A DNA stretch of 64,000 nt, from assembly GCA_031370625.1 (NCBI GenBank), contig JANMQR010000335.1, positions 10,588-74,587 on the forward strand, in the 5' to 3' direction. How positions within the stretch are numbered: the stretch's first letter is position 1; each line of letters starts with the position of its first letter. Made by a program: the position numbers and the translations under genes. This DNA is from UKL13-2 sp031370625 (lineage in GTDB: Bacteria > Pseudomonadota > Gammaproteobacteria > Burkholderiales > Usitatibacteraceae). The notes under the pieces are model-generated. The model worked only from the letters and a program-made list of their open reading frames with translations. It had not been told where the DNA came from and ran no database searches. Below, piece by piece: positions 16,120 to 25,104 of this stretch.

Positions 16120-17175
16120 ATGTTTAAAAAAATAATTAAATTTCTGACAAGCGCATTCGCATCATTCGCAATTGGCGTTTTTGTTTTATCAGGCAGCAAT
16201 GCTTTCGCACAACCCTTGGAAAAGAAAAAAATCACTATCGCCGTCGGTGGCAAAAGTCTTTTTTATTATTTGCCGCTGACGATTGCGGAGCGCCAAGGCT
16301 ATTTCAAAGATGAAGGTTTGGAAGTTGAAATCCCGGATTTCGCCGGCGGGGCCAAAGCATTGCAGGCGCTGGTTGGCGGCAGCGCGGATATGGTGTCCGG
16401 TGCGTTTGAGCACACGATCAACATGCAGGCCAAAAAGCAGCCGATCAAGGCGGTGGTGTTGCAGGCCAATTTTTCGTCCATCGTGTTGGTGATGCCGAAA
16501 GATAAAGCCGCGAAATATAAATCGGCGAAAGATTTGAAAGGTTTGAAAATTGGCGTAACCGCGCCGGGCTCATCGACCAATATGTTTGTAAATAATCTAT
16601 TGGCAAAAGATGGCTTGAAGCCGTCGGATGTATCGATTGTGGGCGTCGGCGCAGGTGCTGGTGCGATTGCGGCAATGGATAAAGGCGAGCTTGATGCCAT
16701 GTCGAATCTTGATCCGGTGATCACACAGCTTGAAGCCACCGGCAAATATGTCGCGGTGGCCGACAGCCGCACTGAGCAAGGCATGAAGGATCTTTACGGT
16801 GGTGATTATTTAGCGTCGTGTTTATACGCGAATGAAGATTTCATCAAGAAAAATCCCGCGACGACCCAAGCGGCGGTAAACGCGATGGTGCGTGCATTGC
16901 GCTGGCTCGCGAAAGCCACGCCGGAGCAGATCATGGCGGTGGTGCCCGAAGCCTATTTGGCGGGCAATCGTTCGGTGTACAAACAAGCGTTGTTGAAAAA
17001 CATGATCGGCTATTCGCTTGATGGGCAGATGAATATGAAAGCCGTGAACAATGTTTATGCGGTGCTAAAACAGTTTGAGCCGTCAGTGGTGGCGGCTGCG
17101 GCGAGTGGCGGAATCAAACTGGAATCGACATTCGATAATTCATTCGCGGTGAAGGCGGGGGCGAAGTATAAATAG
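16120..17175 (+). CDS. ABC transporter substrate-binding protein (NitT/TauT, NMT1-like)
   Basis: 351 residues from ATG 16120 with a GGAGGA ribosome site. A signal peptide ends near NAFAQP (about 31). The mature protein begins KKKITIAVGGKSLFYYLPLTIAERQGYFKDEGLEVEI, the hallmark of SsuA/TauA/NMT1-like binding proteins, with GGAKALQALVGGSADM and GVTAPGSSTNMFVN following. Periplasmic; feeds the ATPase and permease encoded next. These proteins bind sulfonates, nitrate, pyrimidines or aromatic/aliphatic acids; the metabolic genes upstream suggest an organic acid. Followed by a 100-bp gap carrying a palindromic repeat. Confidence 0.9.
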   Translation: MFKKIIKFLTSAFASFAIGVFVLSGSNAFAQPLEKKKITIAVGGKSLFYYLPLTIAERQGYFKDEGLEVEIPDFAGGAKALQALVGGSADMVSGAFEHTINMQAKKQPIKAVVLQANFSSIVLVMPKDKAAKYKSAKDLKGLKIGVTAPGSSTNMFVNNLLAKDGLKPSDVSIVGVGAGAGAIAAMDKGELDAMSNLDPVITQLEATGKYVAVADSRTEQGMKDLYGGDYLASCLYANEDFIKKNPATTQAAVNAMVRALRWLAKATPEQIMAVVPEAYLAGNRSVYKQALLKNMIGYSLDGQMNMKAVNNVYAVLKQFEPSVVAAAASGGIKLESTFDNSFAVKAGAKYK

Positions 17176-17190
17176 CATTATTCAAATGCC

Positions 17191-17255
17191 AAAAACCAAT
17201 ACCCATGTGCGCTTTGGAGCAGAAATGCCCCAAAGTGCTTGCCAGGGCTAGAGTT
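17191..17255. repeat. Dispersed intergenic palindrome, copy 3
   Basis: Divergent copy: AATACCCATGTGCGCTTTGGAGCA on the left and CCCCAAAGTGCTTGCCAGGG CTAGAGTTT on the right (17228-17255). It sits between the binding-protein and ATPase genes of one transporter. This is where a stem-loop commonly uncouples high SBP expression from the membrane components. Confidence 0.55.
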
Positions 17256-17275
17256 TGTAATAACGATTTCCGCCC

Positions 17276-18088
17276 ATGAACCCCGCGCTCAGCTTTCAAA
17301 ATATCACCGTCACATTCACCTCGCAATCTGGCGGATCAAGTTACACGGCAGTGCGCGATACGACGATTAATATCGCCGATGGTGAGTTCGTGTCAGTCGT
17401 TGGCCCGACCGGTTGTGGTAAATCGACGTTGCTTAATATCGCTGCGGGTTTGTTGCGCGCATCGTCCGGCGAAGTAAAAATATTTGGCGAGCCACTCAAC
17501 GGCATCAACGCCAAAGCAGGCTATATGTTTCAAGCTGAATCGTTGATGCCGTGGCGCTCGGCGCTCGATAACGTCACAGCTGGTTTGCAATTTCGCGGTG
17601 TTGCGCGTGATGAAGCAATGCAACGCGGCGAAGATTGGCTCGCGCGCGTGGGTCTGGCAGGCTTTGGCGCGCGCTATCCGCATCAGCTGTCGGGTGGCAT
17701 GCGCAAACGCGTGTCGCTGGCGCAGATGCTGATACTTGATCCGAAAATAATGCTGATGGATGAACCATTTTCCGCGCTCGATATTCAGACGCGGCAACTA
17801 ATGGAGAATGAGCTTTTGCAATTATGGGAAGCGGACAAAAAATCGGTGTTGTTCATCACACATGATCTTGAAGAGGCAATCTCATTATCAGATCGTGTGA
17901 TCGTTTTAGCCGCCGGGCCGGGCACGCACCCGATTGGTGAATTTGTGATTGACTTGCCGCGTCCGCGCGATGTAGCCGAGATTCGCATGACACCGCGCTT
18001 TCTGGAATCGCATGAGCGGATTTGGAACGCGATGAAGGAGGAAGTGTTGAAGGGGTATCAGCAGACGAAGAATAAACTGATTAATTGA
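17276..18088 (+). CDS. ABC transporter ATP-binding protein (NitT/TauT family)
   Basis: 270 residues. Walker A GPTGCGKSTL (about 42-51), Q-loop in YMFQAESLMPW, signature LSGGMRKRVSLAQ, Walker B ILMLMDEPF-like segment (here KIMLMDEPFSALD) and H-loop FITHDLEEA are all intact. The Pro-Trp after the Q-loop and the DLPRPRD tail are typical of the SsuB/TauB group. Drives import by the permease at 18773 with the binding protein at 16120. An unrelated DUF805 gene separates ATPase and permease. Confidence 0.93.
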   Translation: MNPALSFQNITVTFTSQSGGSSYTAVRDTTINIADGEFVSVVGPTGCGKSTLLNIAAGLLRASSGEVKIFGEPLNGINAKAGYMFQAESLMPWRSALDNVTAGLQFRGVARDEAMQRGEDWLARVGLAGFGARYPHQLSGGMRKRVSLAQMLILDPKIMLMDEPFSALDIQTRQLMENELLQLWEADKKSVLFITHDLEEAISLSDRVIVLAAGPGTHPIGEFVIDLPRPRDVAEIRMTPRFLESHERIWNAMKEEVLKGYQQTKNKLIN

Positions 18089-18232
18089 TGTACGGTTTGG
18101 CGCTTCCGGGCGCATTGTTTTCGTGCAAAATGAAAGGCCGTTTCTAGCGGTGATTAAACTAAATAACAGCAAGAAGACTGTTAATCGCAACACAACGATG
18201 TGAAACCATATCTTTGCAAAAGGGAAGCAAAC

Positions 18233-18763
18233 ATGAATCAACCTGTCACAAACTCTGGCAACCAGAACCCGTATAGCGCGCCGCGCTCGCAGACCATCAG
18301 CGGTATTGACGACGATTTGCCACAAGAAGTTAAAATATTTTCGGTGAGCGGACGAATTGGCCGCGCACGCTATGTCGTCTACCTGTTTGGCTTGTCGATT
18401 CTTATCATGTTGGGTGGTTTCTTGCTCTCCCTTATCACCGCAGGTTTCGCCATGGTCCCGGCGTATATCGCGCTGCTGGTGATTCAATTCATGCTCACGA
18501 TTCAGCGTTGCCACGATTTCGATACCAGCGGTTGGTTGAGCATTCTCATACTCGTACCGCTGGTGAATTTCATGTTTATTTTTATTCCCGGCACCAAGGG
18601 CACCAATCGTTGGGGAAGCAAAACGACTCCGAACTCCACGCCGATGGTGATCGGCGCGTGGCTCTGCGCACTGGTCATTCCACTGTCAGGTATTCTCGCC
18701 GCCATCGCGATTCCGCAGTATCAAAAATACGTCGAACGCGCTAAAGCAACGCAGGCGCGCTAG
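18233..18763 (+). CDS. DUF805 membrane protein with pilin-like C-terminus
   Basis: 176 residues from ATG 18233 with AAAAGGGAAG upstream. After a polar N-terminus (to about 45) comes a DUF805 domain: FSVSGRIGRARYVVYLFGLS, three membrane helices and RCHDFDTSGWLSIL, the family's Arg-x-His-Asp-x-Gly-type motif. The protein continues into a fourth hydrophobic helix ending GILAAIAIPQYQKYVERAK (about 151-169), which closely resembles the N-terminal helix of type IV pilins. There is no prepilin cleavage site ahead of it. Inserted between ABC ATPase and permease genes, 10 bp before the permease. Function unknown. Confidence 0.8.
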   Translation: MNQPVTNSGNQNPYSAPRSQTISGIDDDLPQEVKIFSVSGRIGRARYVVYLFGLSILIMLGGFLLSLITAGFAMVPAYIALLVIQFMLTIQRCHDFDTSGWLSILILVPLVNFMFIFIPGTKGTNRWGSKTTPNSTPMVIGAWLCALVIPLSGILAAIAIPQYQKYVERAKATQAR

Positions 18764-18772
18764 AGATAACAC

Positions 18773-19582
18773 ATGCGTCACCGTCAATTTCTGTGGGTAA
18801 TTCAGATCGCGTTATTGGCGGTGATTTTTGGTGCGTGGCATCTCCTCACCACCCCCGGCCTCCTCCCCAACTTCGTGTTCGAAAACGACGACAAGGCCGC
18901 GTTCTTTTTCGGCGAACCGTTACGGATTTTCAAAGCGATTTGGGTATGGTTCACAGGTGGCGAAATCTATCCGCACCTGTGGGTCACACTTCAAGAAACC
19001 GCGCTCGCGTTTGTGATCGGCACGGTGTCAGGCTTGGGTGTTGGTTTGTGGCTGGGTCTCTCGCCGATTGCCTCCGCGATTGCGGACCCTTACATCAAAG
19101 CCGCGAACGCCATGCCGCGCGTGATCTTGGCACCCATTTTTATGGTGTGGTTCGGATTGGGCATTTGGTCGAAGGTGGCGCTCGGTGTCACGCTGGTATT
19201 TTTCATCGTCTTCTTCAATGTTTATCAGGGCGTGAAAGAAGTCTCGCCGGTAGTGCTGAATAACGCGCGAATGCTGGGTGCGTCCAAAGCGCAATTGCTG
19301 CGCTTCGTGTATTTACCGTCAGCCACATCATGGGTATTTTCCAGCCTGCACACGTCGGTCGGGATGGCGTTTGTGGGCGCGGTGGTGGGCGAATATTTGG
19401 GTAGCGCGAGTGGCGTCGGCTATCTCATTCATCAAGCCGAAGGCACGTTCGATATCAACACTGTTTTCGCCGGGATTTTGGTGTTAACCGTGTTTGCGTT
19501 GTTGCTCGATTATGTTGTCACGTTCGCCGAGAATCGGCTGCTGAAATGGCGGCCGGGGCAGGCGGAGACGGAGCGGGGATAG
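18773..19582 (+). CDS. ABC transporter permease (NitT/TauT family)
   Basis: 269 residues with six predicted membrane helices. The cytoplasmic EAA-loop region reads VVLNNARMLGASKAQLLRFVYLPSA, typical for SsuC/TauC permeases. The N-terminal helix (LWVIQIALLAVIFGAWHLLT) and LAPIFMVWFGLGIWSKV are also family-like. Completes the importer with the binding protein at 16120 and ATPase at 17276. Last gene of the operon; no strong intrinsic terminator follows, though a GC-rich CCCCTG/CAGGGG stem lies in the 134-bp gap. Confidence 0.92.
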   Translation: MRHRQFLWVIQIALLAVIFGAWHLLTTPGLLPNFVFENDDKAAFFFGEPLRIFKAIWVWFTGGEIYPHLWVTLQETALAFVIGTVSGLGVGLWLGLSPIASAIADPYIKAANAMPRVILAPIFMVWFGLGIWSKVALGVTLVFFIVFFNVYQGVKEVSPVVLNNARMLGASKAQLLRFVYLPSATSWVFSSLHTSVGMAFVGAVVGEYLGSASGVGYLIHQAEGTFDINTVFAGILVLTVFALLLDYVVTFAENRLLKWRPGQAETERG

Positions 19583-19716
19583 CAGGCTCTGGCTAGTACC
19601 GACCCCATCCCAGCCTTTGACCAACGGAAATCCCCGTGGGGCCCCTGAACCCCAGGGGAAGGAGCAAGTCGGTGAAAATAGAAACGTTGTGGAGGGACTG
19701 AAAAAGGCGGGAAAAA

Positions 19717-20130
19717 TCAATACGTCATACAAGCCGCGTTCAAAATCCCCGCCGCAATTGAGATCGCGCCCAGAAAAAATCCCGATGCTTGTTTGCCTTC
19801 CGGAATATCACGCGCAATATTTGGCAGCGCGATTCTAGCAATGACAAATACAATCAGCTGAATCGCCAATGCGATGAAGCCCCAGATCGCCATATCGACG
19901 GGGTTCACGCTGTACTCGACCGCATTCGAAAGTGGAATCACCATGCCAATCAGCGTGCCAGTCAGGCTGAACGCCGCCGCCATATTGCCTTCACGAATGA
20001 GCGGGATTTCATGATATGGCGTGATACGCACATAGATCGCGACAAACATCGCCAGCAGGACCGAGGCGATACCGAGATAGATCAGAAAATCGTCGAAGCC
20101 AGCAAATGATTCCATGATTTGATATTTCAT
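19717..20130 (-). CDS. DUF350 membrane protein (YjfL-like)
   Basis: 137 residues from ATG 20130 (GGGAATA upstream). Four membrane segments are arranged as two repeats (DDFLIYLGIASVLLAMFVAIYV, AAAFSLTGTLIGMVIPL and their C-terminal echoes), the DUF350 layout. In Escherichia coli, YjfL is encoded beside a DUF1190 lipoprotein and a glutathionylspermidine-synthase-like protein; the same trio is found here. Last gene of the putative speD-speE-led unit. Role unknown; probably an inner-membrane component of the same pathway. Confidence 0.85.
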   Translation of the reverse strand: MKYQIMESFAGFDDFLIYLGIASVLLAMFVAIYVRITPYHEIPLIREGNMAAAFSLTGTLIGMVIPLSNAVEYSVNPVDMAIWGFIALAIQLIVFVIARIALPNIARDIPEGKQASGFFLGAISIAAGILNAACMTY

Positions 20131-20155
20131 TTTTATTCCCGATTTTTGGTAAAAA

Positions 20156-21292
20156 TTATTCGAAATAATGCGGTAGAAAACGACTGGTGTTTTTAGTGAC
20201 GGGCGATTCATCTTCGCGAATGCCAATACCGGCGGGCTCGTCACCAATAATCCATGAGCCGATCACCGCGTAATTGTCTTCGCCGTTTGCACGAAAATTT
20301 GGCACCGGATGATATGCCTGATAAATAAACCCTTCGGCACCATATTCGCCGGGGATCGCAATTTCGCCCTGGCGCGACGTGATGGTGACATTCGCGCCTT
20401 CACGCGAGAGCAGCGGCTTTTTTACAAAATCAGTCACGAATTTTTGCGGCTCAAAATAGGCGGGCAGCAAATTCGGATGATCGGGATAGAGCTCCCACAG
20501 AATCGGCAAAATCGCTTTATTGGCGAGCAGCATTTTCCATGCAGGCTCGATCACGCGCATATCGCTATCGAGCAGATTGCGACCGAACGCCTCGCGCACC
20601 ATCCATTCCCACGGATAGAGTTTGAACAGCGTCTTAATTTCCTGATTGTTGTCGTCGGCAAATTTTTTCGCAATCGCATCCCAGCCGATATGGGCGATGT
20701 CGATGAACTTGGCATCAATACCTGCTTGCGTCGCGACATCGCGCAGATAGTCAAGGTTACCAAGGTCTTCCTCGCTGTCGCCGACGCAGGAAAAGTGAAT
20801 TGTTTTGCCCAATTCCTGCGCGATTTCCTGCAAGCGAACAATCAGCTTTTCATGAATGCTGTTGAACTGATCCGCATTCGGCTTGACGTCTTTCAACCAA
20901 TACCACTGCGCCACGCTCGCCTCAATTAATGACGTCGGCGTATCGGCGTTGTACTCCAACATTTTTGGCGCGCCGTTGCCGTCCCAGGAAAAATCAAAGC
21001 GGCCAAACAGCGTCGCCTCATCGTTGTTCCACGAGCGCTCAATCAGTGGAATAAATTCTGGCGGAATCGCAAATTGCGCATACAAATTTTTATCGATCAC
21101 ATGCTGGGCGGCGGCAATGCACATTTCGTGGCAATCGCTGGTCGCGGTTTCGAGCGTATCAATCTGCGCTGCTGTAAATGAATAACAGGCGCGCTCGTCC
21201 CAGTAAATGCCATCAATAGAATGAAAACCAAAACCCAAGTCTTCCATTTTTTTCGGCCAGTCCGGGCGCGGGATTAAATTTTCTCGTTTCAC
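20156..21292 (-). CDS. Glutathionylspermidine-synthase-like ATP-grasp enzyme
   Basis: 378 residues from GTG 21292; the frame extends upstream but that part overlaps the lipoprotein gene and lacks homology. GSP-synthase hallmarks: RPDWPKKMEDLGFGFH, YWDERACYSFT, FGRFDFSWDGNGAPKMLEYNADTPTSL, and the C-terminal ATP-grasp segments KPLLSREGANV and GEYGAEGFIYQAYHPVP. It corresponds to the synthetase half only; no amidase domain is present (YjfC/YgiC type). The family joins a carboxylate to an amine using ATP. With speD and speE upstream, spermidine is the obvious amine candidate, but YgiC-type enzymes have no firmly known product. Cytoplasmic. Confidence 0.88.
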   Translation of the reverse strand: MKRENLIPRPDWPKKMEDLGFGFHSIDGIYWDERACYSFTAAQIDTLETATSDCHEMCIAAAQHVIDKNLYAQFAIPPEFIPLIERSWNNDEATLFGRFDFSWDGNGAPKMLEYNADTPTSLIEASVAQWYWLKDVKPNADQFNSIHEKLIVRLQEIAQELGKTIHFSCVGDSEEDLGNLDYLRDVATQAGIDAKFIDIAHIGWDAIAKKFADDNNQEIKTLFKLYPWEWMVREAFGRNLLDSDMRVIEPAWKMLLANKAILPILWELYPDHPNLLPAYFEPQKFVTDFVKKPLLSREGANVTITSRQGEIAIPGEYGAEGFIYQAYHPVPNFRANGEDNYAVIGSWIIGDEPAGIGIREDESPVTKNTSRFLPHYFE

Positions 21293-21305
21293 GTTTTTAT
21301 CTATA

Positions 21306-21653
21306 TCAACCGGAAGCGGAATGACCGCTTGATCCGAAGCCGCCGCGACCGACGCTCGACGAGCCAATGGCTTTGCCCGAACGTGAAGGAGACGATATGC
21401 CGGATGATCCGCCGCGATAGCCATAGGAGCGACCGTAGTAAGGCATGACGGCACCGCTGCTGGTGCGCCGGTCGGTGGCGGGCTCGCAGTCCTGCGGGGT
21501 TTGACCCCAATCGGCGAGGCAGTCTTCCTTGTTCGCATAAACATCGCGGCGTGTTTCTTGTTTCGAGCACCCCACCAACGTCGCGCTCAGTGCCGCCGCA
21601 CCGATCAAGACCAGTGAAATATGCGAACTCGATTTACGAATTTTTTTGAGCAT
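21306..21653 (-). CDS. DUF1190-type lipoprotein (YjfM/YgiB-like)
   Basis: 115 residues from ATG 21653 with GAGGA upstream. A lipoprotein signal ends ALSATLVGC with the lipid Cys near 29. The mature start carries VYANKEDCLADWGQTPQDCEP, the paired-Cys motif of DUF1190. A Gly/Ser/Tyr-rich tail follows (MPYYGRSYGYRGGSSG). DUF1190 proteins are encoded next to GSP-synthase-like enzymes in enterobacteria as well, supporting a functional link. The synthase-like gene starts 13 bp downstream. Located at the outer or inner membrane by lipidation. Confidence 0.82.
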   Translation of the reverse strand: MLKKIRKSSSHISLVLIGAAALSATLVGCSKQETRRDVYANKEDCLADWGQTPQDCEPATDRRTSSGAVMPYYGRSYGYRGGSSGISSPSRSGKAIGSSSVGRGGFGSSGHSASG

Positions 21654-21696
21654 CGACAATCCTCGATGAAGTTCGTTGGATTTAATGTGATGAATA

Positions 21697-22554
21697 TTAC
21701 CTTAACAACGTGCGGACATATTCCGGTAGCGCCTGCATGGCGTGATGTATTGCGCCGTTGTAGAACTGTCGATGATCGACTTGGCGTTCAGCTAATCGCC
21801 TATCGATTTCGGACGCACTGATTTTTCGGATGTCTAACGCATCTGACCCGCACGCGAAACCCCAAGTCGCGCCATACATCGGAATATGTACGAACCATGC
21901 GGTGACGATGCGAAATGTCGCGCGCAAATTCGCCATGCTTTCGCGTACGCGTGATGGATGCGCAAACGGCGAGCCGGTGTGGATCGTGAGTGCGCCACCC
22001 ATGCCAAGTTTTGCTTTGCACTGCGCAAAAAATGCCTGCGAATAAAGCGCCTTTGCTTCGCCAATCGGATCGGTCAGATCAAGCGTGATGAGGTCAAATT
22101 TCTCACGGGTTTCATCAATGAGCTTGATGCCGTCATCAATCACGAGCGATAACCTGGGATCATCAAAAACGCCGCGATGCACGCTGGCAAAATGTCGTTT
22201 CGACATCTCCACCACCGCCACATCCAGCTCGCACAATGTAACCTTCACAATTGACGGATGCTTCAAAATTTCTTCCGCAGCACCGCCATCGCCACCACCG
22301 ATAATCAACACGTTTTGCGGATTCGCCTGCGCGGTCGCCACCGGGTGAATCAAATTTTCATGATAGAAAAATTCATCGCGCTCGCTGACCATATTGCAGC
22401 CGTCGATGCGCATGAGTTTGCCGAAATCTTGCGTCTCAAAAACTTTGATGGTTTGAAATTCCGAGGTAATGGTTTCAAGCAAACGATCTGCGGTGAAGTA
22501 CGCACCGGATTGGTCTGTAACCATCTCATCAATGCGAATTGTGGGCACGGTCAT
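21697..22554 (-). CDS. speE: Spermidine synthase
   Basis: 285 residues from ATG 22554, overlapping speD by 4 bp. SAM/decarboxylated-SAM and putrescine-binding motifs are in order: DEFFYHENLIHPV, VLIIGGGDGGAAEEILKH, CELD, VIDDG, and LDLTDPIGEAKALYS. The enzyme transfers an aminopropyl group from decarboxylated SAM to putrescine. Longer than the minimal bacterial enzyme only by a short C-terminal tail. Co-transcribed with speD, and 43 bp ahead of the DUF1190 lipoprotein gene. Cytoplasmic. Confidence 0.93.
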   Translation of the reverse strand: MTVPTIRIDEMVTDQSGAYFTADRLLETITSEFQTIKVFETQDFGKLMRIDGCNMVSERDEFFYHENLIHPVATAQANPQNVLIIGGGDGGAAEEILKHPSIVKVTLCELDVAVVEMSKRHFASVHRGVFDDPRLSLVIDDGIKLIDETREKFDLITLDLTDPIGEAKALYSQAFFAQCKAKLGMGGALTIHTGSPFAHPSRVRESMANLRATFRIVTAWFVHIPMYGATWGFACGSDALDIRKISASEIDRRLAERQVDHRQFYNGAIHHAMQALPEYVRTLLR

Positions 22555-22952
22555 GCGGCCAGCGACGCGGTGATCGGCAAATCTTTCCCCCGCCACACGC
22601 GCTCCATCAGCACATCGCGCGGTTTCAGCACTTCAAGCAGCGATTGATAAAGCGCTTCGGCGCGGCCACTATTATCTGATGACACGTTGCACACATAAAT
22701 ATCGAGCGTGGCTTGTAATCGTTCCGGCCAGGTATGAATGGCCAAATGCGATTCCGCCAGCACCACGGCACCGGTCGCACCACCGGCCTGCACCTGATCA
22801 AAACTTTCAAACTGATAAAAATGCTCACCCAACACCGACAGCCCTGCCGCCTCGCACGCGCGCAGGCAGGCGGCGCGCAGCGTTTCTGCCGAGGTCAGCA
22901 GCGCCAGCGGCGGGCAATTGTAAAGGTCAGCAATAATATGAAGGCCCTTCAT
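22551..22952 (-). CDS. speD: S-adenosylmethionine decarboxylase proenzyme
   Basis: 133 residues from ATG 22952 with AAGGAAA upstream. The class 1b-type motif VVLAESHLAIHTWPE contains Ser68, the residue that becomes the pyruvoyl cofactor after self-cleavage between Glu67 and Ser68. The downstream Cys in DIYVCNVSS is the expected proton donor. Provides decarboxylated SAM to SpeE. First gene of the polyamine unit; the 106-bp gap to tkt (divergent) holds its promoter. Confidence 0.93.
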   Translation of the reverse strand: MKGLHIIADLYNCPPLALLTSAETLRAACLRACEAAGLSVLGEHFYQFESFDQVQAGGATGAVVLAESHLAIHTWPERLQATLDIYVCNVSSDNSGRAEALYQSLLEVLKPRDVLMERVWRGKDLPITASLAA

Positions 22953-23058
22953 GGGATTTCCTTTGATTGAGGGCGGAGGTTCGTGCCACTTCAAATTATA
23001 ATCATGGGTTGTTGAAATAGCTGTTCTCTCTCCTCACTCCAATCCTTACGACCCCATC

Positions 23059-25065
23059 ATGACCCCAGCCACCCGCACCGACATCACCAACGCCATTCGC
23101 GCACTCGCGATGGATGCCGTCCAAAAAGCCAACTCTGGCCATCCCGGCGCGCCGATGGGCATGGCGGAGATGGCGGAGGTGTTGTGGCGACACCATTTGA
23201 AGCACAACCCGACCAATCCGCACTGGGCAGACCGTGACCGGTTTGTGCTCTCGAACGGTCACGGCTCGATGCTGATTTACGCGCTGCTACGCCTCACCGG
23301 TTATGACTTGACGATGGACGACATCAAAGCGTTTCGTCAGCTGCATTCCAAAACGCCTGGCCACCCTGAAGTCGCGATCACGCCCGGCGTGGAAACAACG
23401 ACCGGGCCGCTGGGGCAAGGCCTGGCAAACGCCGTCGGTATGGCGATTGCGGAGCGCGAAATGGCACGCACGTTTAATCGCGATGGTCACATGATTGTTG
23501 ACCATCACACTTATGTTTTCATGGGTGATGGCTGCTTGATGGAAGGCATTTCGCATGAAGTGTGTTCGCTAGCAGGCACGCTGGGACTGGGCAAATTAAT
23601 TGGCTTTTATGACGACAACGGTATTTCGATTGATGGCAAAGTCGAAGGCTGGTTTAAAGACAACACGCCGCAACGTTTTGAGGCCTATGGCTGGCACGTG
23701 ATTGCGAATGTGGATGGGCACAATGCCGACGCGGTGGATGCGGCCTTGAAATCAGCTAAAAAAGTCAGCGACAAGCCAACGCTGATCTGCTGCAAAACCG
23801 TGATCGGAAAAGGCTCACCGAACATGGGCGGCACCGATAAAGTTCATGGCTCGCCATTAGGTGACAAGGAAATCGCTGCGGTACGCGAGAGTATTGGCTG
23901 GCCGCACGCACCGTTCGTCATTCCGCAGGATATTTACGACGCGTGGGATGCGAAACACAAAGGCCAAGCTGTCGAGGCGCAATGGAATGCGGTGTTCGCC
24001 GCTTACCAAGCCGCGCATCCCGAATTGGCGAAAGAATTCACGCGCCGCATAGCCGGTGATTTGCCCGCGAACTTTGCTGCGACTGCAAAAGCACTGATCG
24101 ATAAATCTAACGAAAAATCTGAAACCGTTGCCACCCGCAAAGCCTCGCAGTTCGCCATCGAGGCATTCGCGCAAACGATGCCGGAGTTACTCGGCGGCTC
24201 GGCGGATTTAACCGGCTCCGTATTCACCAACTGGAGCGGCACAAAAGCATTATCAGCAACGGCAGGCGGCAACTACATCAACTTCGGGGTGCGCGAATTC
24301 GGCATGGCCGCCATCGGCAACGGCATCGGCCTGCACGGCGGCTTGATTCCTTATTCCGGCACGTTCCTTACGTTCAGCGACTACTCGCGCAACGGCTTGC
24401 GCATGGCCGCGTTGATGAAGCTGAGAAATATTTTCGTCTTCACGCACGACTCCATCGGCCTAGGCGAAGACGGCCCGACGCATCAATCGGTTGAACATGT
24501 GGCATCGCTGCGCCTGATTCCCAACATGGATTTATGGCGCCCCTGCGATACGGTGGAAGCCGCGGTCGCATGGCAACACGCAATCCAGCGCAAAGACGGC
24601 CCAACCTGCTTGATCTACTCCCGCCAAAATAGTCCATTCCAAAAACGCGATGCTGCAACACTCGCCAACGTTGCGCGTGGCGGCTATGTGTTGTCGAAAG
24701 AAGCGGGCGAATTAAAAGCGGTAATCATCGCCACCGGTACCGAAGTCTCACTCGCAATGGATGCACAAAAAGCACTCGCGCTAGAAGGCATCCACGTCCG
24801 CGTCGTCTCGATGCCATCTACCTTTATTTTTGACAAACAAGACAGCGCCTACAAATCAACAGTCCTGCCAAAGTCCGCGCCCCGCTTGGCAATTGAGGCA
24901 GGTGTGACCGATTATTGGCGTAAATATGTGGGGTTGGATGGCGTGGTGATTGGGATTGATACGTTTGGCGAATCGGCTCCGGCACCGGTGCTTTATAAGC
25001 ATTTTGGGATTACGGTGGAGGCGTTGGTGGGGGCGGTGAGAGGGCTTCGTTTAACAATTTTATGA
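23059..25065 (+). CDS. tkt: Transketolase
   Basis: 668 residues, full length for the family. ThDP-binding and catalytic sites are intact: NSGHPGAPMGMAEMAEVLW, LSNGHGSMLIYALL, TTGPLGQGLANAVGMA, MGDGCLMEGISHEV, and in the Pyr domain NFGVREFGMAAIGNGIGLHGG and THDSIGLGEDGPTHQ. The enzyme moves two-carbon ketol units in the pentose phosphate or Calvin pathway. No cbb, gap or pgk neighbour is visible, so there is no sign of a Calvin-cycle operon. Starts 106 bp from speD, divergently. Cytoplasmic dimer. Confidence 0.97.
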   Translation: MTPATRTDITNAIRALAMDAVQKANSGHPGAPMGMAEMAEVLWRHHLKHNPTNPHWADRDRFVLSNGHGSMLIYALLRLTGYDLTMDDIKAFRQLHSKTPGHPEVAITPGVETTTGPLGQGLANAVGMAIAEREMARTFNRDGHMIVDHHTYVFMGDGCLMEGISHEVCSLAGTLGLGKLIGFYDDNGISIDGKVEGWFKDNTPQRFEAYGWHVIANVDGHNADAVDAALKSAKKVSDKPTLICCKTVIGKGSPNMGGTDKVHGSPLGDKEIAAVRESIGWPHAPFVIPQDIYDAWDAKHKGQAVEAQWNAVFAAYQAAHPELAKEFTRRIAGDLPANFAATAKALIDKSNEKSETVATRKASQFAIEAFAQTMPELLGGSADLTGSVFTNWSGTKALSATAGGNYINFGVREFGMAAIGNGIGLHGGLIPYSGTFLTFSDYSRNGLRMAALMKLRNIFVFTHDSIGLGEDGPTHQSVEHVASLRLIPNMDLWRPCDTVEAAVAWQHAIQRKDGPTCLIYSRQNSPFQKRDAATLANVARGGYVLSKEAGELKAVIIATGTEVSLAMDAQKALALEGIHVRVVSMPSTFIFDKQDSAYKSTVLPKSAPRLAIEAGVTDYWRKYVGLDGVVIGIDTFGESAPAPVLYKHFGITVEALVGAVRGLRLTIL

Positions 25066-25104
25066 CCGCGACCCGAGTTACATTCGGGCGAATTGGGGGG
25101 GTAG

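Noticed and set aside
21293..21544. N-terminal extension of the glutathionylspermidine-synthase-like frame
   Set aside because: Overlaps the lipoprotein gene antiparallel in frame only; family homology starts at GTG 21292.
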